Shown piece after piece: positions 25,506 through 35,100 of a stretch of DNA of 64,000 nucleotides. How positions within the stretch are numbered: the stretch's first letter is position 1; every line of letters starts with the position of its first letter. The notes beneath the pieces were generated by a model, which was not told the DNA's origin, did not search any database, and saw only the letters and a list, made by a program, of their open reading frames with translations. The DNA is taken from NCBI GenBank assembly GCA_016218725.1, contig JACRDB010000039.1:36409-100408 (forward strand), written 5' to 3'. Position numbers and translations under genes: made by a program. The DNA comes from Deltaproteobacteria bacterium (GTDB lineage: Bacteria; Myxococcota_A; Polyangia; Polyangiales; Ga0077539).

Positions 25506-27908
25506 ATGCGACGGATCCTTGCGGCGGCGCTTCTGGTTCTTGGCTGCGAGGCGGCTCCGTTGGCTCCCATGGATGCCGCGGCGCCACGGGACTCGAGCCC
25601 GGGCGACGGGCCCGCGGGCGATGCTCCCTCGCAGGACGCGGCGGACGCGAGGGTCGGGCCTGCACCCCTGGCGCCGGAGAGCACCCCAGAGGAGCTCCGG
25701 GTGCCTCGCTGGATGATCGCGAGGCTCCCATCGGGCACCGCCGACGAGGTGCTGGCGGCGGTGGACGAGGGCACCTTCGAGATCCCTGAAGAGGGCATGA
25801 GCTACGGGCTCTGGTGGGGCGCCCAGGAGTCCATGGAGGACGGCACCATCGCCGACGCTCCGAGGGGGTCGAGCTTGTACCTCGCCGCGGTGGTGGAGCT
25901 CCCCGAGGGTCGTAGGGCCTTTGCGCAGGCGGACGTGGTAGGGGTGCTCTACGTCAACGGCGCGGTGCAGCCTGGGGACGTGTACGGCTCCGGGCGGATC
26001 CGGGTGCCCTTGGAGCTGCGGCCCGGTCGCAACACGTTGGTGCTGCGCGCGATCGGAGGCCGAGGCCGGGCCCGGGTGCGGATCCATTCGACCCCGGACG
26101 AGCTCTATTTGAACACCCACGACCTCACGCCGCCGGACCTGGTGGCGGGCTCCATGGACCGGCAGCACCTGGGCCTGGCGGTGCTCAACCTCACGGAGCG
26201 CCCCGCCCTCGACGTCACCGCCCGCGTCGAGGCGAGCGACGACTGGGAGCCATCGTCCATCGCCGTGCCTTCGCTTCCGGCCGGGGCGGTGACCCAGGTG
26301 CCCTTCGAGCTCCACCCTCGGAGGCCCCACACCATGATGCCGGCGCGGGTGAGGGCGTCGCTTCGGGTGGAGTCACCCTCCCTCGGGTTCGCGTACCGCC
26401 AGAGCGTGGAGCTCCCGGTGGTGGAGGCTGGCGGCACCTACCGCAGGACCTTTCTCTCCGGCGTGGACCGGTCGGCGCAGTATTTTGGTGTGGTGCCCCC
26501 GAGGACCGGGGGACCGCCCCGCAAGGGCCTGGTGCTCGCGCTCCACGGCGCAGGGGTCGAGGGCATCGGCCACGCCAGGGCCTACAGCGCGCGGGACTGG
26601 ACCTGGGTGGTGGCGCCGACGAACCGCAGGCCCTTTGGCTTTGACTGGGAGGCCTTTGGGCGCCTGGACGCCCTGGAGGTGCTGGACACGGCCACGAGGC
26701 TCTTCGACACCGACCCCACGAGGGTCTACCTCACGGGGCACTCCATGGGGGGCCACGGGACCTGGCAGCTCGGGGTACATTTCCCCGGGCGCTTCGCGGC
26801 CATCGGCCCGAGCGCGGGCTGGGGCTCGTTCCAGTCGTACGTAGGCGCCGCGGCGCCGAGGGGAGCCTTCGCGCGCTCGCAGGCGTCGAGCAACACCCAG
26901 GGGTACCTGTCCAACCTCGCCCGTCGCGGGGTGTACGCGATCCACGGCACCGCCGACGACAACGTCCCCATCCGGGAGGGCCGCGCGCTCGTGGCCGCCG
27001 TCAGGATGTTCACCAACGACGTGGTCTTCCACGAGCAACCCGGAGCGGGCCACTGGTGGGACGGAGATCGCGCTCCGGGCGCCGATTGCGTCGACTGGCC
27101 GCCGCTCTTCGAGTTCTTCCAGGCGCATACCCTGGACCCACAGGAGACTACATTTACATACACCTCCCCGGGGGTGTGGGTGAACTCTCGGCATGCCTTC
27201 GTGACGCTGCGGTCGGCGCTGGACCCGATGCAGGACCTCGTGGTGACCTCGTCGCGGGAGGGCGCGGTGGTGATGCTCACCACGCGCAACGTGCGGAGCA
27301 TGGTGCTGGACGGGGCGGCGCTCCGGGCGCTGGGCGTGAGCGCCGTGAGGGCGGACGGGCGGGAGCTCACGGTGACCGACGGGCCGATTCCCGTGGGGCC
27401 TCAGGACGGCAAGCGCCCGGGGCTCACGGGGCCCTTCAACGAGGTCTTCGCGAGCCCCTGGTGCGCGGTGTACGACCCGGAGGACCCGACCTGGCGGCGC
27501 TACGCGGCGTACCTGACGAGCGCCTGGAGCGTGATCGGCAACGGCGCGGGCTGCGCGGTGCCGCGCGGGGAGGTGACCGAAGTGCTCCGACGCACGCGCA
27601 ACCTCCTCTACCTCGGGGCTCGCCCGGGGGACGTGACGCTCCCGGCGGGGATCCCCTTCGGGTGGACGCCCGAGGCCGTGACGCTAGGCGCGACGCGCAC
27701 GGAGAACGCGGCGCTGTTCTTCGTGTTCCCAGAGCGGGACGAGCGCGTCGGGGCCGTGGTGGTGGCGACGCAGGGCGCGCGGAGGGTGGTGTTCCGGCTG
27801 CAGCCGTTCACGTCGTCCTTCGCGGCGCCGGACTGGCTGGTGCTGCCGCGCTCTGGCAGCGCCCAGGCGGGCTTCTTCGACGGAGCCTGGAGGTTCCAGG
27901 CGCCGTAG
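25506..27908 (+). CDS. Lipoprotein with alpha/beta-hydrolase (esterase) domain
   Basis: 800 residues from ATG 25506, giving a short lipoprotein signal ending LVLGC (Cys14); an in-frame ATG at 25494 is possible. An Asp/Pro/Ala linker (residues 15-55) leads to a beta-sandwich region of about 290 residues. The hydrolase domain shows GLVLALHGAGVEGIG, the nucleophile elbow TGHSMGGHGTW (Ser413) and a late histidine in GAGHWWDGDRAPG (about 515), so it is an esterase or peptidase of the PHB-depolymerase/feruloyl-esterase type. The last 250 residues are another beta-rich region. It is divergent from the DUF2135-A2M genes; the intergenic gap is only 82 bases. Confidence 0.82.
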   Translation: MRRILAAALLVLGCEAAPLAPMDAAAPRDSSPGDGPAGDAPSQDAADARVGPAPLAPESTPEELRVPRWMIARLPSGTADEVLAAVDEGTFEIPEEGMSYGLWWGAQESMEDGTIADAPRGSSLYLAAVVELPEGRRAFAQADVVGVLYVNGAVQPGDVYGSGRIRVPLELRPGRNTLVLRAIGGRGRARVRIHSTPDELYLNTHDLTPPDLVAGSMDRQHLGLAVLNLTERPALDVTARVEASDDWEPSSIAVPSLPAGAVTQVPFELHPRRPHTMMPARVRASLRVESPSLGFAYRQSVELPVVEAGGTYRRTFLSGVDRSAQYFGVVPPRTGGPPRKGLVLALHGAGVEGIGHARAYSARDWTWVVAPTNRRPFGFDWEAFGRLDALEVLDTATRLFDTDPTRVYLTGHSMGGHGTWQLGVHFPGRFAAIGPSAGWGSFQSYVGAAAPRGAFARSQASSNTQGYLSNLARRGVYAIHGTADDNVPIREGRALVAAVRMFTNDVVFHEQPGAGHWWDGDRAPGADCVDWPPLFEFFQAHTLDPQETTFTYTSPGVWVNSRHAFVTLRSALDPMQDLVVTSSREGAVVMLTTRNVRSMVLDGAALRALGVSAVRADGRELTVTDGPIPVGPQDGKRPGLTGPFNEVFASPWCAVYDPEDPTWRRYAAYLTSAWSVIGNGAGCAVPRGEVTEVLRRTRNLLYLGARPGDVTLPAGIPFGWTPEAVTLGATRTENAALFFVFPERDERVGAVVVATQGARRVVFRLQPFTSSFAAPDWLVLPRSGSAQAGFFDGAWRFQAP

Positions 27909-28020
27909 CGCAATGCGCGCGACCGCAGGCGGTGCAACTCCGCGCTGCGGAATGGAAGCGTGAGACCGTGGTAGTGTAGCGACTCTCGGCGGAGGTACTG
28001 CCCAGAGCTCCAGGCGAGGG

Positions 28021-28662
28021 ATGGCGCGGATGACGGTACAGGTACCGCGGAACCCGTGGATCTACCACATCACACACGTCAGCAACCTGACGGCGATCTT
28101 GACGGTCGGCGGCCTGTGGTCCGACGCGCAGATCCGCGCTGGGAATGCCTCGGCCACCAACGTGGGCTACGCGCACATCAAGGCGCGCCGGATGAGCCGC
28201 CAGGTCTTGTGCGCGGCCCGAGGTGTCGTCGGGGACTACGTTCCCTTCTACTTCTGCCCGCGCTCGGTGATGTTGTACGTCTTGCATCGCGGTCACGAAG
28301 GGTACCAGGGCGGCCAGCGCGACATCGTGCATCTGGTCTCCAGCGTCAATGCCGCGATCGCACCGGGACGACCCTGGTTCTTCACCGACCGCCACGCCGA
28401 CCTCGGGTATGCCCAGCAGTTCGCGTCGCTGGACAGGTTGGACCAGGTCTCCTGGGACGTCATGTCGGAGAGGCGCTGGGGAAACGACGACGACTTGAAG
28501 CAGCGCAGGCAGGCGGAGTTCCTCGTGCACGAGTTCTTCCCGTGGAGCGCCGTGCTGGGGATCGGGGTGCACGATGAAGAGGTCGCTGTCAAGGTTCGCG
28601 CAGTCGTCGCGCAAGCGACTCCAAAATCTGGCGTTCACACCCGTCGCAACTGGTACTATTGA
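28021..28662 (+). CDS. darT: DarT-type DNA ADP-ribosyltransferase toxin
   Basis: 213 residues from ATG 28021. DarT ADP-ribosylates thymidine on single-stranded DNA using NAD+. Family features: the NAD-pocket start WIYHITHVSNL, the ARTT-like YVPFYFCPRSVMLYVL, and the catalytic glutamate in RRQAEFLVHEFFPW (Glu166). The antitoxin gene follows nine bases after the stop. Codon use is less extreme in G/C than in the neighbours, fitting acquisition by transfer. Such modules act in phage defence and growth control. Confidence 0.92.
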   Translation: MARMTVQVPRNPWIYHITHVSNLTAILTVGGLWSDAQIRAGNASATNVGYAHIKARRMSRQVLCAARGVVGDYVPFYFCPRSVMLYVLHRGHEGYQGGQRDIVHLVSSVNAAIAPGRPWFFTDRHADLGYAQQFASLDRLDQVSWDVMSERRWGNDDDLKQRRQAEFLVHEFFPWSAVLGIGVHDEEVAVKVRAVVAQATPKSGVHTRRNWYY

Positions 28663-28670
28663 GGGCGCTG

Positions 28671-29720
28671 ATGATCCACGAGGGCAGCGGGAACCTGCTG
28701 GACGCGAAGGTCGAGGCCGTCGTGAACACGGTCAACACACAGGGTGCGATGGGGAAGGGCATCGCCCTGCAGTTCAAGAAGGCGTTCCCCGAGAACTTCG
28801 CCGAGTACGAGCTGGCGTGCGAGCGCGGTGAGGTCGTCATCGGCCGGGTGCTGGTCTTCACGACCGTCCTGCCGACGCCGAGGTACGTGATCAACTTCCC
28901 GACGAAGGAGCACTGGAAGCATCCGTCGAAGATCGAGTACATCCGCGACGGGCTCGTGGACCTCGTCGCGCAGGTGCGGCAGCGGGGCATCAGGTCCATC
29001 GCCATCCCGCCGCTCGGATGTGGCCTCGGAGGGCTCCCGTGGTCCGAGGTCCGCCCCCTCATTGAGGGCGCCTTCCAGGACCTTGCTGCGGTGGAGGTGT
29101 TGCTATTCCCCCCGGGTGTGTCGCCCATGCCCGAGGCCATGCCGAACCGCACGCAGCGCCCTTCGATGACCCCTGGGCGCGCAGCGATCCTTGGGCTCAT
29201 GGACCAGTACCTCCGCGCCGAGTACGAGGACGGCCTCTCACTGCTGGAGGTCCAGAAGCTAGCCTACTTCCTCCAGGTCGCGGGCGAGCCGCTCCGACTG
29301 AAGTTCCACCGGCATCACTATGGGCCCTACGCCGACAACCTGCGCCAGGTGTTGAGCCGCCTCGAAGGGCACTACACCATCGGATACGGGGAGGGCCGTG
29401 CGGGGCCCTTCGGGCAGCTCCGGCTGCTGCCGGATGCCGGGCGGCTTGCGACGGAGTTCCTGGCAGCCGCTGTCGCGACGCGGGAACGCCTGAGCCGCGT
29501 CGCACATCTCATCGAGGGCTTCGAGACCCCGCTAGGGATGGAGCTCCTGGCGACCGCACACTGGATCATGGCCGAGGACCTGACCTCACGGACAGACCCG
29601 GATGCCACGATCACGAGGGTGAAGGATTGGAACACGCGCAAGGCGCGGGTGATGAGCCCGCCGCAGCTCCGAGCCGCTTGGGAGCGACTACAGAAGACCA
29701 CCTGGGTGTTCTCCGGATAG
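28671..29720 (+). CDS. darG: DarG-type macrodomain antitoxin
   Basis: 349 residues from ATG 28671 (a TTG at 28659 is possible). The macrodomain (residues 1 to about 150) shows EAVVNTVNTQGAMGKGIALQ, the ADP-ribose loop, and IAIPPLGCGLGGLPW; it removes ADP-ribose from DNA. The C-terminal half (LSLLEVQKLAYFLQVAGEPL; FHRHHYGPYADNL) matches the second DarG domain, which resembles SocA/Panacea antitoxin folds and binds DarT directly. Together with darT it forms a complete type DarTG module. Confidence 0.93.
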   Translation: MIHEGSGNLLDAKVEAVVNTVNTQGAMGKGIALQFKKAFPENFAEYELACERGEVVIGRVLVFTTVLPTPRYVINFPTKEHWKHPSKIEYIRDGLVDLVAQVRQRGIRSIAIPPLGCGLGGLPWSEVRPLIEGAFQDLAAVEVLLFPPGVSPMPEAMPNRTQRPSMTPGRAAILGLMDQYLRAEYEDGLSLLEVQKLAYFLQVAGEPLRLKFHRHHYGPYADNLRQVLSRLEGHYTIGYGEGRAGPFGQLRLLPDAGRLATEFLAAAVATRERLSRVAHLIEGFETPLGMELLATAHWIMAEDLTSRTDPDATITRVKDWNTRKARVMSPPQLRAAWERLQKTTWVFSG

Positions 29721-29822
29721 CTGGTCGGACTCGCCTCTCCCAACATGCCCATGCGGGGATTGACGCACGGCCGCCGGTTTCTGTTGATTTCCCTCGATGG
29801 ATGGCGTTCCCTCGCTCGGAGC

Positions 29823-30233
29823 ATGACGATGAGCGACGCAACGGCCACGAAACCGACGGTGTTCCCCTCCGCGGTGATCGGGGACCACATACCCGTTGTG
29901 GACATCCGCAAGGCGCTGGAGGAGGCGCTGGTGCCCCGGCTGTTGGCGGCCCCGCCAGTGTCGTGGAAGAGGCGGTCCATCACCGGCACGCTCGGTGACG
30001 AGGACATCAAGCGCCATCTCGGGCATGTGATGGATGGTGCCTTCGCCAAGACTCTTAACGAGTTCGAGCCCTCCATCACGGTGCTGTTCAAGGGGGTGAC
30101 GTACGAGACGATCACCCACGACGAGGTGTTCCAGCAGGCGATCGAGGAGCAGTTCGGCAACGAGCAGGCGAACCAGCTCCTGCGCGAGTGGAACACGGTC
30201 GCGGAGCAGGGTAATCCTCCAATCCGGAGGTAG
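29823..30233 (+). CDS. Unknown protein adjoining the DarTG module
   Basis: 136 residues from ATG 29823 (a second ATG two codons later is also good; GGAG precedes both). The frame is open further upstream but that stretch is Arg-rich and unlike the rest. Visible: a conserved-looking IGDHIPVVDIRKALEEAL, a basic SWKRRSITGTLG, and an acidic helical C-terminus (DEVFQQAIEEQFGNEQANQL). No known fold recognised. Base composition matches darTG rather than the backbone, so it probably arrived with them. Confidence 0.6.
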   Translation: MTMSDATATKPTVFPSAVIGDHIPVVDIRKALEEALVPRLLAAPPVSWKRRSITGTLGDEDIKRHLGHVMDGAFAKTLNEFEPSITVLFKGVTYETITHDEVFQQAIEEQFGNEQANQLLREWNTVAEQGNPPIRR

Positions 30234-30292
30234 CGGGCAGGTAGGGCGAGGTGCAGACCTCCGCTACGCGCCCGAAGGACTGCCCGCAGACC

Positions 30293-30331
30293 TTGACATG
30301 GCAAGAACAGTGCCTACCTGTGTGGGTAGGC
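30293..30331 (+). promoter_or_regulatory. Candidate promoter with inverted repeat ahead of the Hsp20 genes
   Basis: TTGACA at 30293-30298, a 16-base spacer and TACCTG at 30315-30320. Overlapping the -10 box is the inverted repeat GCCTACC-TGTGTG-GGTAGGC (30312-30331, seven perfect pairs), placed as an operator or an early transcript hairpin. About 120 bases of leader follow before the first Hsp20 start. Confidence 0.4.
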
Positions 30332-30450
30332 CGCTGCGATCACCGCAGGCGCCAGGAGGACCGAGGCCTTCACCTCTACGAGGTGTCGCCTGCCCTCCTG
30401 AGCGCTCGCATGGGCGCGGCGGCGACGCCTACCACCACGATGGAGGAGCC

Positions 30451-30882
30451 ATGTTCACGCGCTGGGGAGACTTCGACAACACCATTGCCATGATGGACGC
30501 ACTGCGCCGCCGGATGGAGGCCCTGGAGGGCCCCTCGCGGCTCCTGGACGACGAGGCGACGCCCCCGAGGGTCACCCGCGTCGACGAGGGACCGTCCGTG
30601 GTCGTCCGCGCCGAGCTGCCGGGCCTGGCCGTCAAGGACGTGCAGGTGAGCGTCAACCAGGACGTGCTCACCCTCGCCGGGGAGCGCCGCACGGAGGCCC
30701 CCGCGGGCTACGCCGTCCACCGCCGGGAGCGGCCCTCGCTGCGCTTCTCCCGCAGCGTCGCGCTGCCGTGCAAGGTGGACGCCGAGCGCGCCACCGCCGT
30801 CGTCAAGGACGGCGTGCTCACGGTGACGCTCCCGAAGGTCCCGGAGGCCCAGGCCCGGCAGATCGCCGTGAAGGCAGGATGA
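30451..30882 (+). CDS. Small heat-shock protein Hsp20 (alpha-crystallin domain)
   Basis: 143 residues from ATG 30451, with GGAGGAG directly upstream. An ATP-independent holdase chaperone. The N-terminal arm (DFDNTIAMMDALRRRMEALE) is followed by the alpha-crystallin domain: VDEGPSVVVRAELPGLAVKD, VLTLAGERR, RRERPSLRFSRSVALP and the A-x-x-x-n-G-V-L signature as ATAVVKDGVLTVTLPK. The stop overlaps the second Hsp20 start, so the two are a translationally coupled pair and may form mixed oligomers. Confidence 0.95.
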   Translation: MFTRWGDFDNTIAMMDALRRRMEALEGPSRLLDDEATPPRVTRVDEGPSVVVRAELPGLAVKDVQVSVNQDVLTLAGERRTEAPAGYAVHRRERPSLRFSRSVALPCKVDAERATAVVKDGVLTVTLPKVPEAQARQIAVKAG

Positions 30883-31268
30883 ACACCCACCCGCAGACCA
30901 CCGAGAAAGGACCCACGATCATGAACGCACAGCTCCAGACCCAAGCCCCCAGAGCCCCCGAGCGCGCCCGCCAGCGGCGGACCGTGACGCCCCCGGTGGA
31001 CATCTTCGAGAACAACGAGGAGCTGCTCCTCGTGGCGGACGTCCCGGGGGCCCCGTCGGAGGCCGTGACCCTGCGCTTCGAGCGCAACCAGCTCGCCATC
31101 GAGGCCCGCTGCGAGGTTGAGGGCTTCGACTACGTGCGCAGCTTCGCCCTGCCGGGCGGCGTGGACCCGGAGCGAATCCGGGCCGAGCTGCGCGACGGCG
31201 TGCTGACCGTGCACCTCCCGCGGCACGACCGCCTGAGGCCCCGCCAGATCAGCGTCACCACCGGCTGA
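30879..31268 (+). CDS. Second small heat-shock protein Hsp20
   Basis: 129 residues from ATG 30879 (ATGA overlap); ATG 30921, with AGAAAGGA upstream, is an alternative that removes 14 residues. The alpha-crystallin domain is shorter than in the first copy: DIFENNEELLLVADVPGAPS, FERNQLAIEARCEVEGFDY, RSFALPGGVDPERIRAELRDGVLTVHLPR. The two proteins are clearly diverged paralogues. It ends eight bases from a convergent lipoprotein gene. Confidence 0.93.
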   Translation: MNTHPQTTEKGPTIMNAQLQTQAPRAPERARQRRTVTPPVDIFENNEELLLVADVPGAPSEAVTLRFERNQLAIEARCEVEGFDYVRSFALPGGVDPERIRAELRDGVLTVHLPRHDRLRPRQISVTTG

Positions 31269-31276
31269 ATGGTCCT

Positions 31277-32002
31277 TCAGTCGTTTCTGGCCCCCGCGGC
31301 GATCCACCCACGGATGAGCGCGATCTCCGCGGCGGTCAGCGGCATCGCCCCGCGGGGCATGCGCGCGCCACACGACGGCATGGGGTTCACCTTCTCCAGA
31401 AGCAGGCTCCGCGCGGGGTCGCCGGCCACCACCCTCACCCGGCCCCCGCCTATGCACGAGGGACCCATCGCGTCCACGCCCACTAGGTTCCGGTAGGCGA
31501 GCATTCTCGTGGTCATGTCCAGGCGCCCGTTGGTCCCGTGGCAGATCACGCAGCGGCGGAAGAGCACCTCGTGGACGCGCGTGAACGTGAACATCCCCGC
31601 GTCCGTGGGCGCGTCCGCGCGGACGTCGCCCGCGGGGCGGTCAGCGGGCGCGTCCCTCGCGGGGCCGTCCATGACACCGGTGTCCCGGGTGATGGGTATG
31701 TCCCGGCGGGTGGCGTCCATGGCCGCGTCGGGCGCGGCGTCCGGCTCCGCGTCCAACGGCGCGGTGTCTGGCGACCCCACGGTGTCCGCGGGACCCACGG
31801 TGTCCAGAGCGCTCCCCGTGTCCGCCGGGGCGACCTCCGGCGCAGAGTCCTGGAGCGCCGTGTCCTCGACGCCCGTGTCCAGCGCCGCGTCGTCCCCCGC
31901 GTCCGGGCCTGGCTGAGCGCCCCCGCTCCCGCACCCCGCGAGGACCGCGCAGACCGCGACCCACGACCACCGCCGAGCCGTCCTTCTCATCGCACGGATC
32001 AT
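31277..32002 (-). CDS. Lipoprotein with c-type haem motif
   Basis: 241 residues. Lipoprotein signal ending AVLAGC (Cys24), then about 110 residues of Asp/Ala/Pro/Thr-rich linker (repeats like DTVGPADTVGSPDTAP). The C-terminal domain has a CVICH haem-binding motif in FRRCVICHGTNG and later cysteines and a possible Met ligand (NPMPSCGARMPRGAMPL). This resembles single-haem cytochrome-like domains of myxobacterial and planctomycete envelope proteins (FTRVHEVLFRRC start). Electron transfer at the outer membrane surface is a reasonable inference. Confidence 0.8.
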   Translation of the reverse strand: MIRAMRRTARRWSWVAVCAVLAGCGSGGAQPGPDAGDDAALDTGVEDTALQDSAPEVAPADTGSALDTVGPADTVGSPDTAPLDAEPDAAPDAAMDATRRDIPITRDTGVMDGPARDAPADRPAGDVRADAPTDAGMFTFTRVHEVLFRRCVICHGTNGRLDMTTRMLAYRNLVGVDAMGPSCIGGGRVRVVAGDPARSLLLEKVNPMPSCGARMPRGAMPLTAAEIALIRGWIAAGARND

Positions 32003-32127
32003 CGCACCGGCCGCCGCGCTGGTTCAAGCGACGGAGGGCCCTTCCCGCAGGGATACCCGCGGGGTGATACTCCGGGGCGCGACTCCGCGGCGCCTCCAGG
32101 CGCGGCGGTCACTTCGGGAGGATCTAC

Positions 32128-35100
32128 GTGAGAACCTTTGCCTTCTTTGCGATCGTGGCGCTCCTCGCGGCCTGCGGCGGCGGTTCGAGCTCCGGCACCG
32201 AAGACACCGGCGGCGCCTCGGACCTCGGCGGCGAAGTCGGCTCCGACGCGCTCCCTGACAATCCCTCGGGCGACGCGACCCCTCCCGGGGACGCCCCTGG
32301 CGACCAGGGCCCTCCGCCAGATTCCACTTCCCTGGACACCGGCCCGGCGGACTCGCAATCCCCGGACGGCGCTCCCGGCGACGGCCCGGGGACCGAAGAC
32401 AGCGGACCCGACACCCTCTCCTCGGACACCAGCACCGCCGACGCACCCCCTACGGACCTGCCCTCGACCGACACCCCCGGGATGGACGGCGCCGCCGATG
32501 GGACCGCAATGGACAGCGCCCTCGACACCAGCGCCTCGCTGGACTCGACACCCGAGGACACCACCGGGGGCGGCGGGGACTCGTCCTCGGGAGACGCCTC
32601 CGACGGCGACGCCGAGCCCCCGTGCATGACCGAGAGCACCCGACCCTGCTACCCAGGCCCCGAGGGCACCGATGGGGTCGGTCGCTGCCGCGGAGGCGTC
32701 CAGGTGTGCGAGAGCACCCGAACCTGGTCCCTCTGCGCCGGAGCCGTCACCCCCGCCCTGGGCGAGACCTGCGGCGACGGCATCGATGACAACTGCAACG
32801 GTAGGGCCGACGAGGGCTGCGGTGAGTGCACCGCGGGCGCCATGAGGCCCTGTTACTCAGGACCTACAATCACCCTGGATGTAGGTAGATGTAGGGGCGG
32901 CACCCAGACCTGCGATGCGATGGGGCGATGGATGACCGGGTGCCCTGGCGAGGTCGTCGCCGCCATGGCCGAGACCTGCGGAAACAGGGTGGACGACGAC
33001 TGCGACGGGATGACCGACGAGGGCTGCGGCGAGTGCACCCCGGGGATGATGCGGCCGTGTTACTCGGGCTCGCCTGGGACGCGGGGCGTCGGGCGTTGTG
33101 TGCCTGGGACCCAGACCTGCGACGCCGAGGGGCATTGGCCCACCGCGTGCGCGGGCGAGGTGCTGCCCGCCACGAGCGAGACCTGCGGCAACCGGATCGA
33201 CGACACCTGCGACGGGATGACCGACGAGGGCTGCGGCGAGTGCACCCCGGGGATGACCCGGCCGTGCTACACGGGCCCCGCGGGGACCCGGGGCGTGGGG
33301 CAGTGCGCGGCGGGGACGCAGACCTGCCCGTCGTCCAGGGTGTGGCCCACCACCTGCGACGGCGAGGTGCTCCCTCGGGCCGAGCGCTGCAACAACCTGG
33401 ACGACAACTGCGACGGCGCCACCGACGAGGACCCCGCGGCGATGACCTCCTGCGCGCTGGCGGGCGCCGTGGCCGCGTGCCGCAGCGGGGCCTGCGCGGT
33501 GGCTTCGTGTACGGGCACCTTCGCGGACTGTGACCGCTCGGCGCCGAACGGCTGCGAGGTGGACACCGGCACCACGGTGACCTCCTGTGGGCAGTGCGGA
33601 CGCGCCTGCGCCACCGGGCAGGTGTGCCTCGCCGGGCGCTGCACCGGCGCCCTGGGCCTGGACCTCGCGGCGGGGAACAACCACGCCTGCTCGCTCCTCT
33701 CCGACGGGCGCATCGTGTGCTGGGGGCAGAACAGCAGCGCCCAGCTCGGGGACACCACCAGCGTGAACCGCGCGGCGCCGGTGTTCGTCTCGGGGCTCTC
33801 GGGCGTGGCGCAGCTCGCCCTCGGGGCGAGCCACTCGTGCGCCCTGCGCACCACCGGGGACGTGGCCTGCTGGGGCCTCGGGTCCAGCGGCCAGCTCGGC
33901 GACGGGTCCACCGCCAGTCGCCCGTCGCCCACGCCCGTCTTCGGCCTCGGCGACGGCTACCAGCTCGCCGCCGGGGGCAGCCACAACTGCGTGGTGCGCC
34001 GCACCGGAGGAGTGTCCTGCTGGGGCACGAACTCCTCGGGCCAGCTCGGCGACGGGTCCTTCGTGGGCCGCACGGTGCCGGTCTCGGTCCCGGGCCTCAC
34101 GCTCGTCTCCCAGGTGACAGCGGGGACCAACCACGCCTGCGCCCTGCGCCTGGATGGCACCGTGGCCTGCTGGGGCGCCAACAGCAACGGCCAGCTCGGC
34201 GACCTCTCGGTCACCGTCCGTAACCGCCCGGTCACGGTCCCGGGCCTCGGCGACGTGGTCCAGGTGACCGCCGGGAGCAACCACAGCTGCGCCCTGCGCA
34301 ACACGGGCGTGGTGCTCTGCTGGGGCGGCAACAGCAACGGCCAGGTCGGCGACGGCACCACCATGCAGCGCACCGCCCCAGTGGTGGTCCCCACCCTCGT
34401 GGACGCCGTCCAGGTGGAGGCCGGCACCAACTTCACCTGCGCCCGCCGCGCCACCGGCGCCGTGGTCTGCTGGGGCCTCGGCACCACCGGCCAGATCGGT
34501 GACGGCGCCGCCACCACGCGCCTCCTCCCGACGCCCGTCACGGGCCTCTCGGACGCCCAGCGCATCGCCGTCGGGGGGGCCTTCACCTGCGCCCGGCGGA
34601 TGTCCGGGGGCGTCGTCTGCTGGGGCCAGGCCACCAGCGGCCAGCTCGGCGACGGGAGCAACGTGAGCCGCCCCCGCGCCGACCGGATGATCTTCGGCCT
34701 CTCGGGCCCCCTCGCCTGCCCCACCTCGGGCTGCGCCTCGCTCTCCGTGGGCACCGGGAACTACTTCTCCTGCGCTGTACGTCCGGGTGGGTCTCTGGCC
34801 TGTTGGGGGCAGAACCAGTACGGCCAGCTCGGCGACGGCACCACCCAGGACCGCTACGGCGCCGCCGCGGTCCTGGGCGTCACCGACGCCGTGCAGGTGG
34901 CCGGAGGCATCGGCCATACGTGCGCCGTGCGCGCCACCGGCGGGGTCCTGTGCTGGGGGCTCGGCACCCAGGGCCAGCTCGGCGACGGGGCCATGGTCAC
35001 CCGCCCCGCGGCCACGGCAGTGTTCAGCCTCACCGACGCGACCTTCGTCGCCACGGGGAACAACCACGCGTGCGCGCTGCGCGCAGGGGGCACCGTCGCG

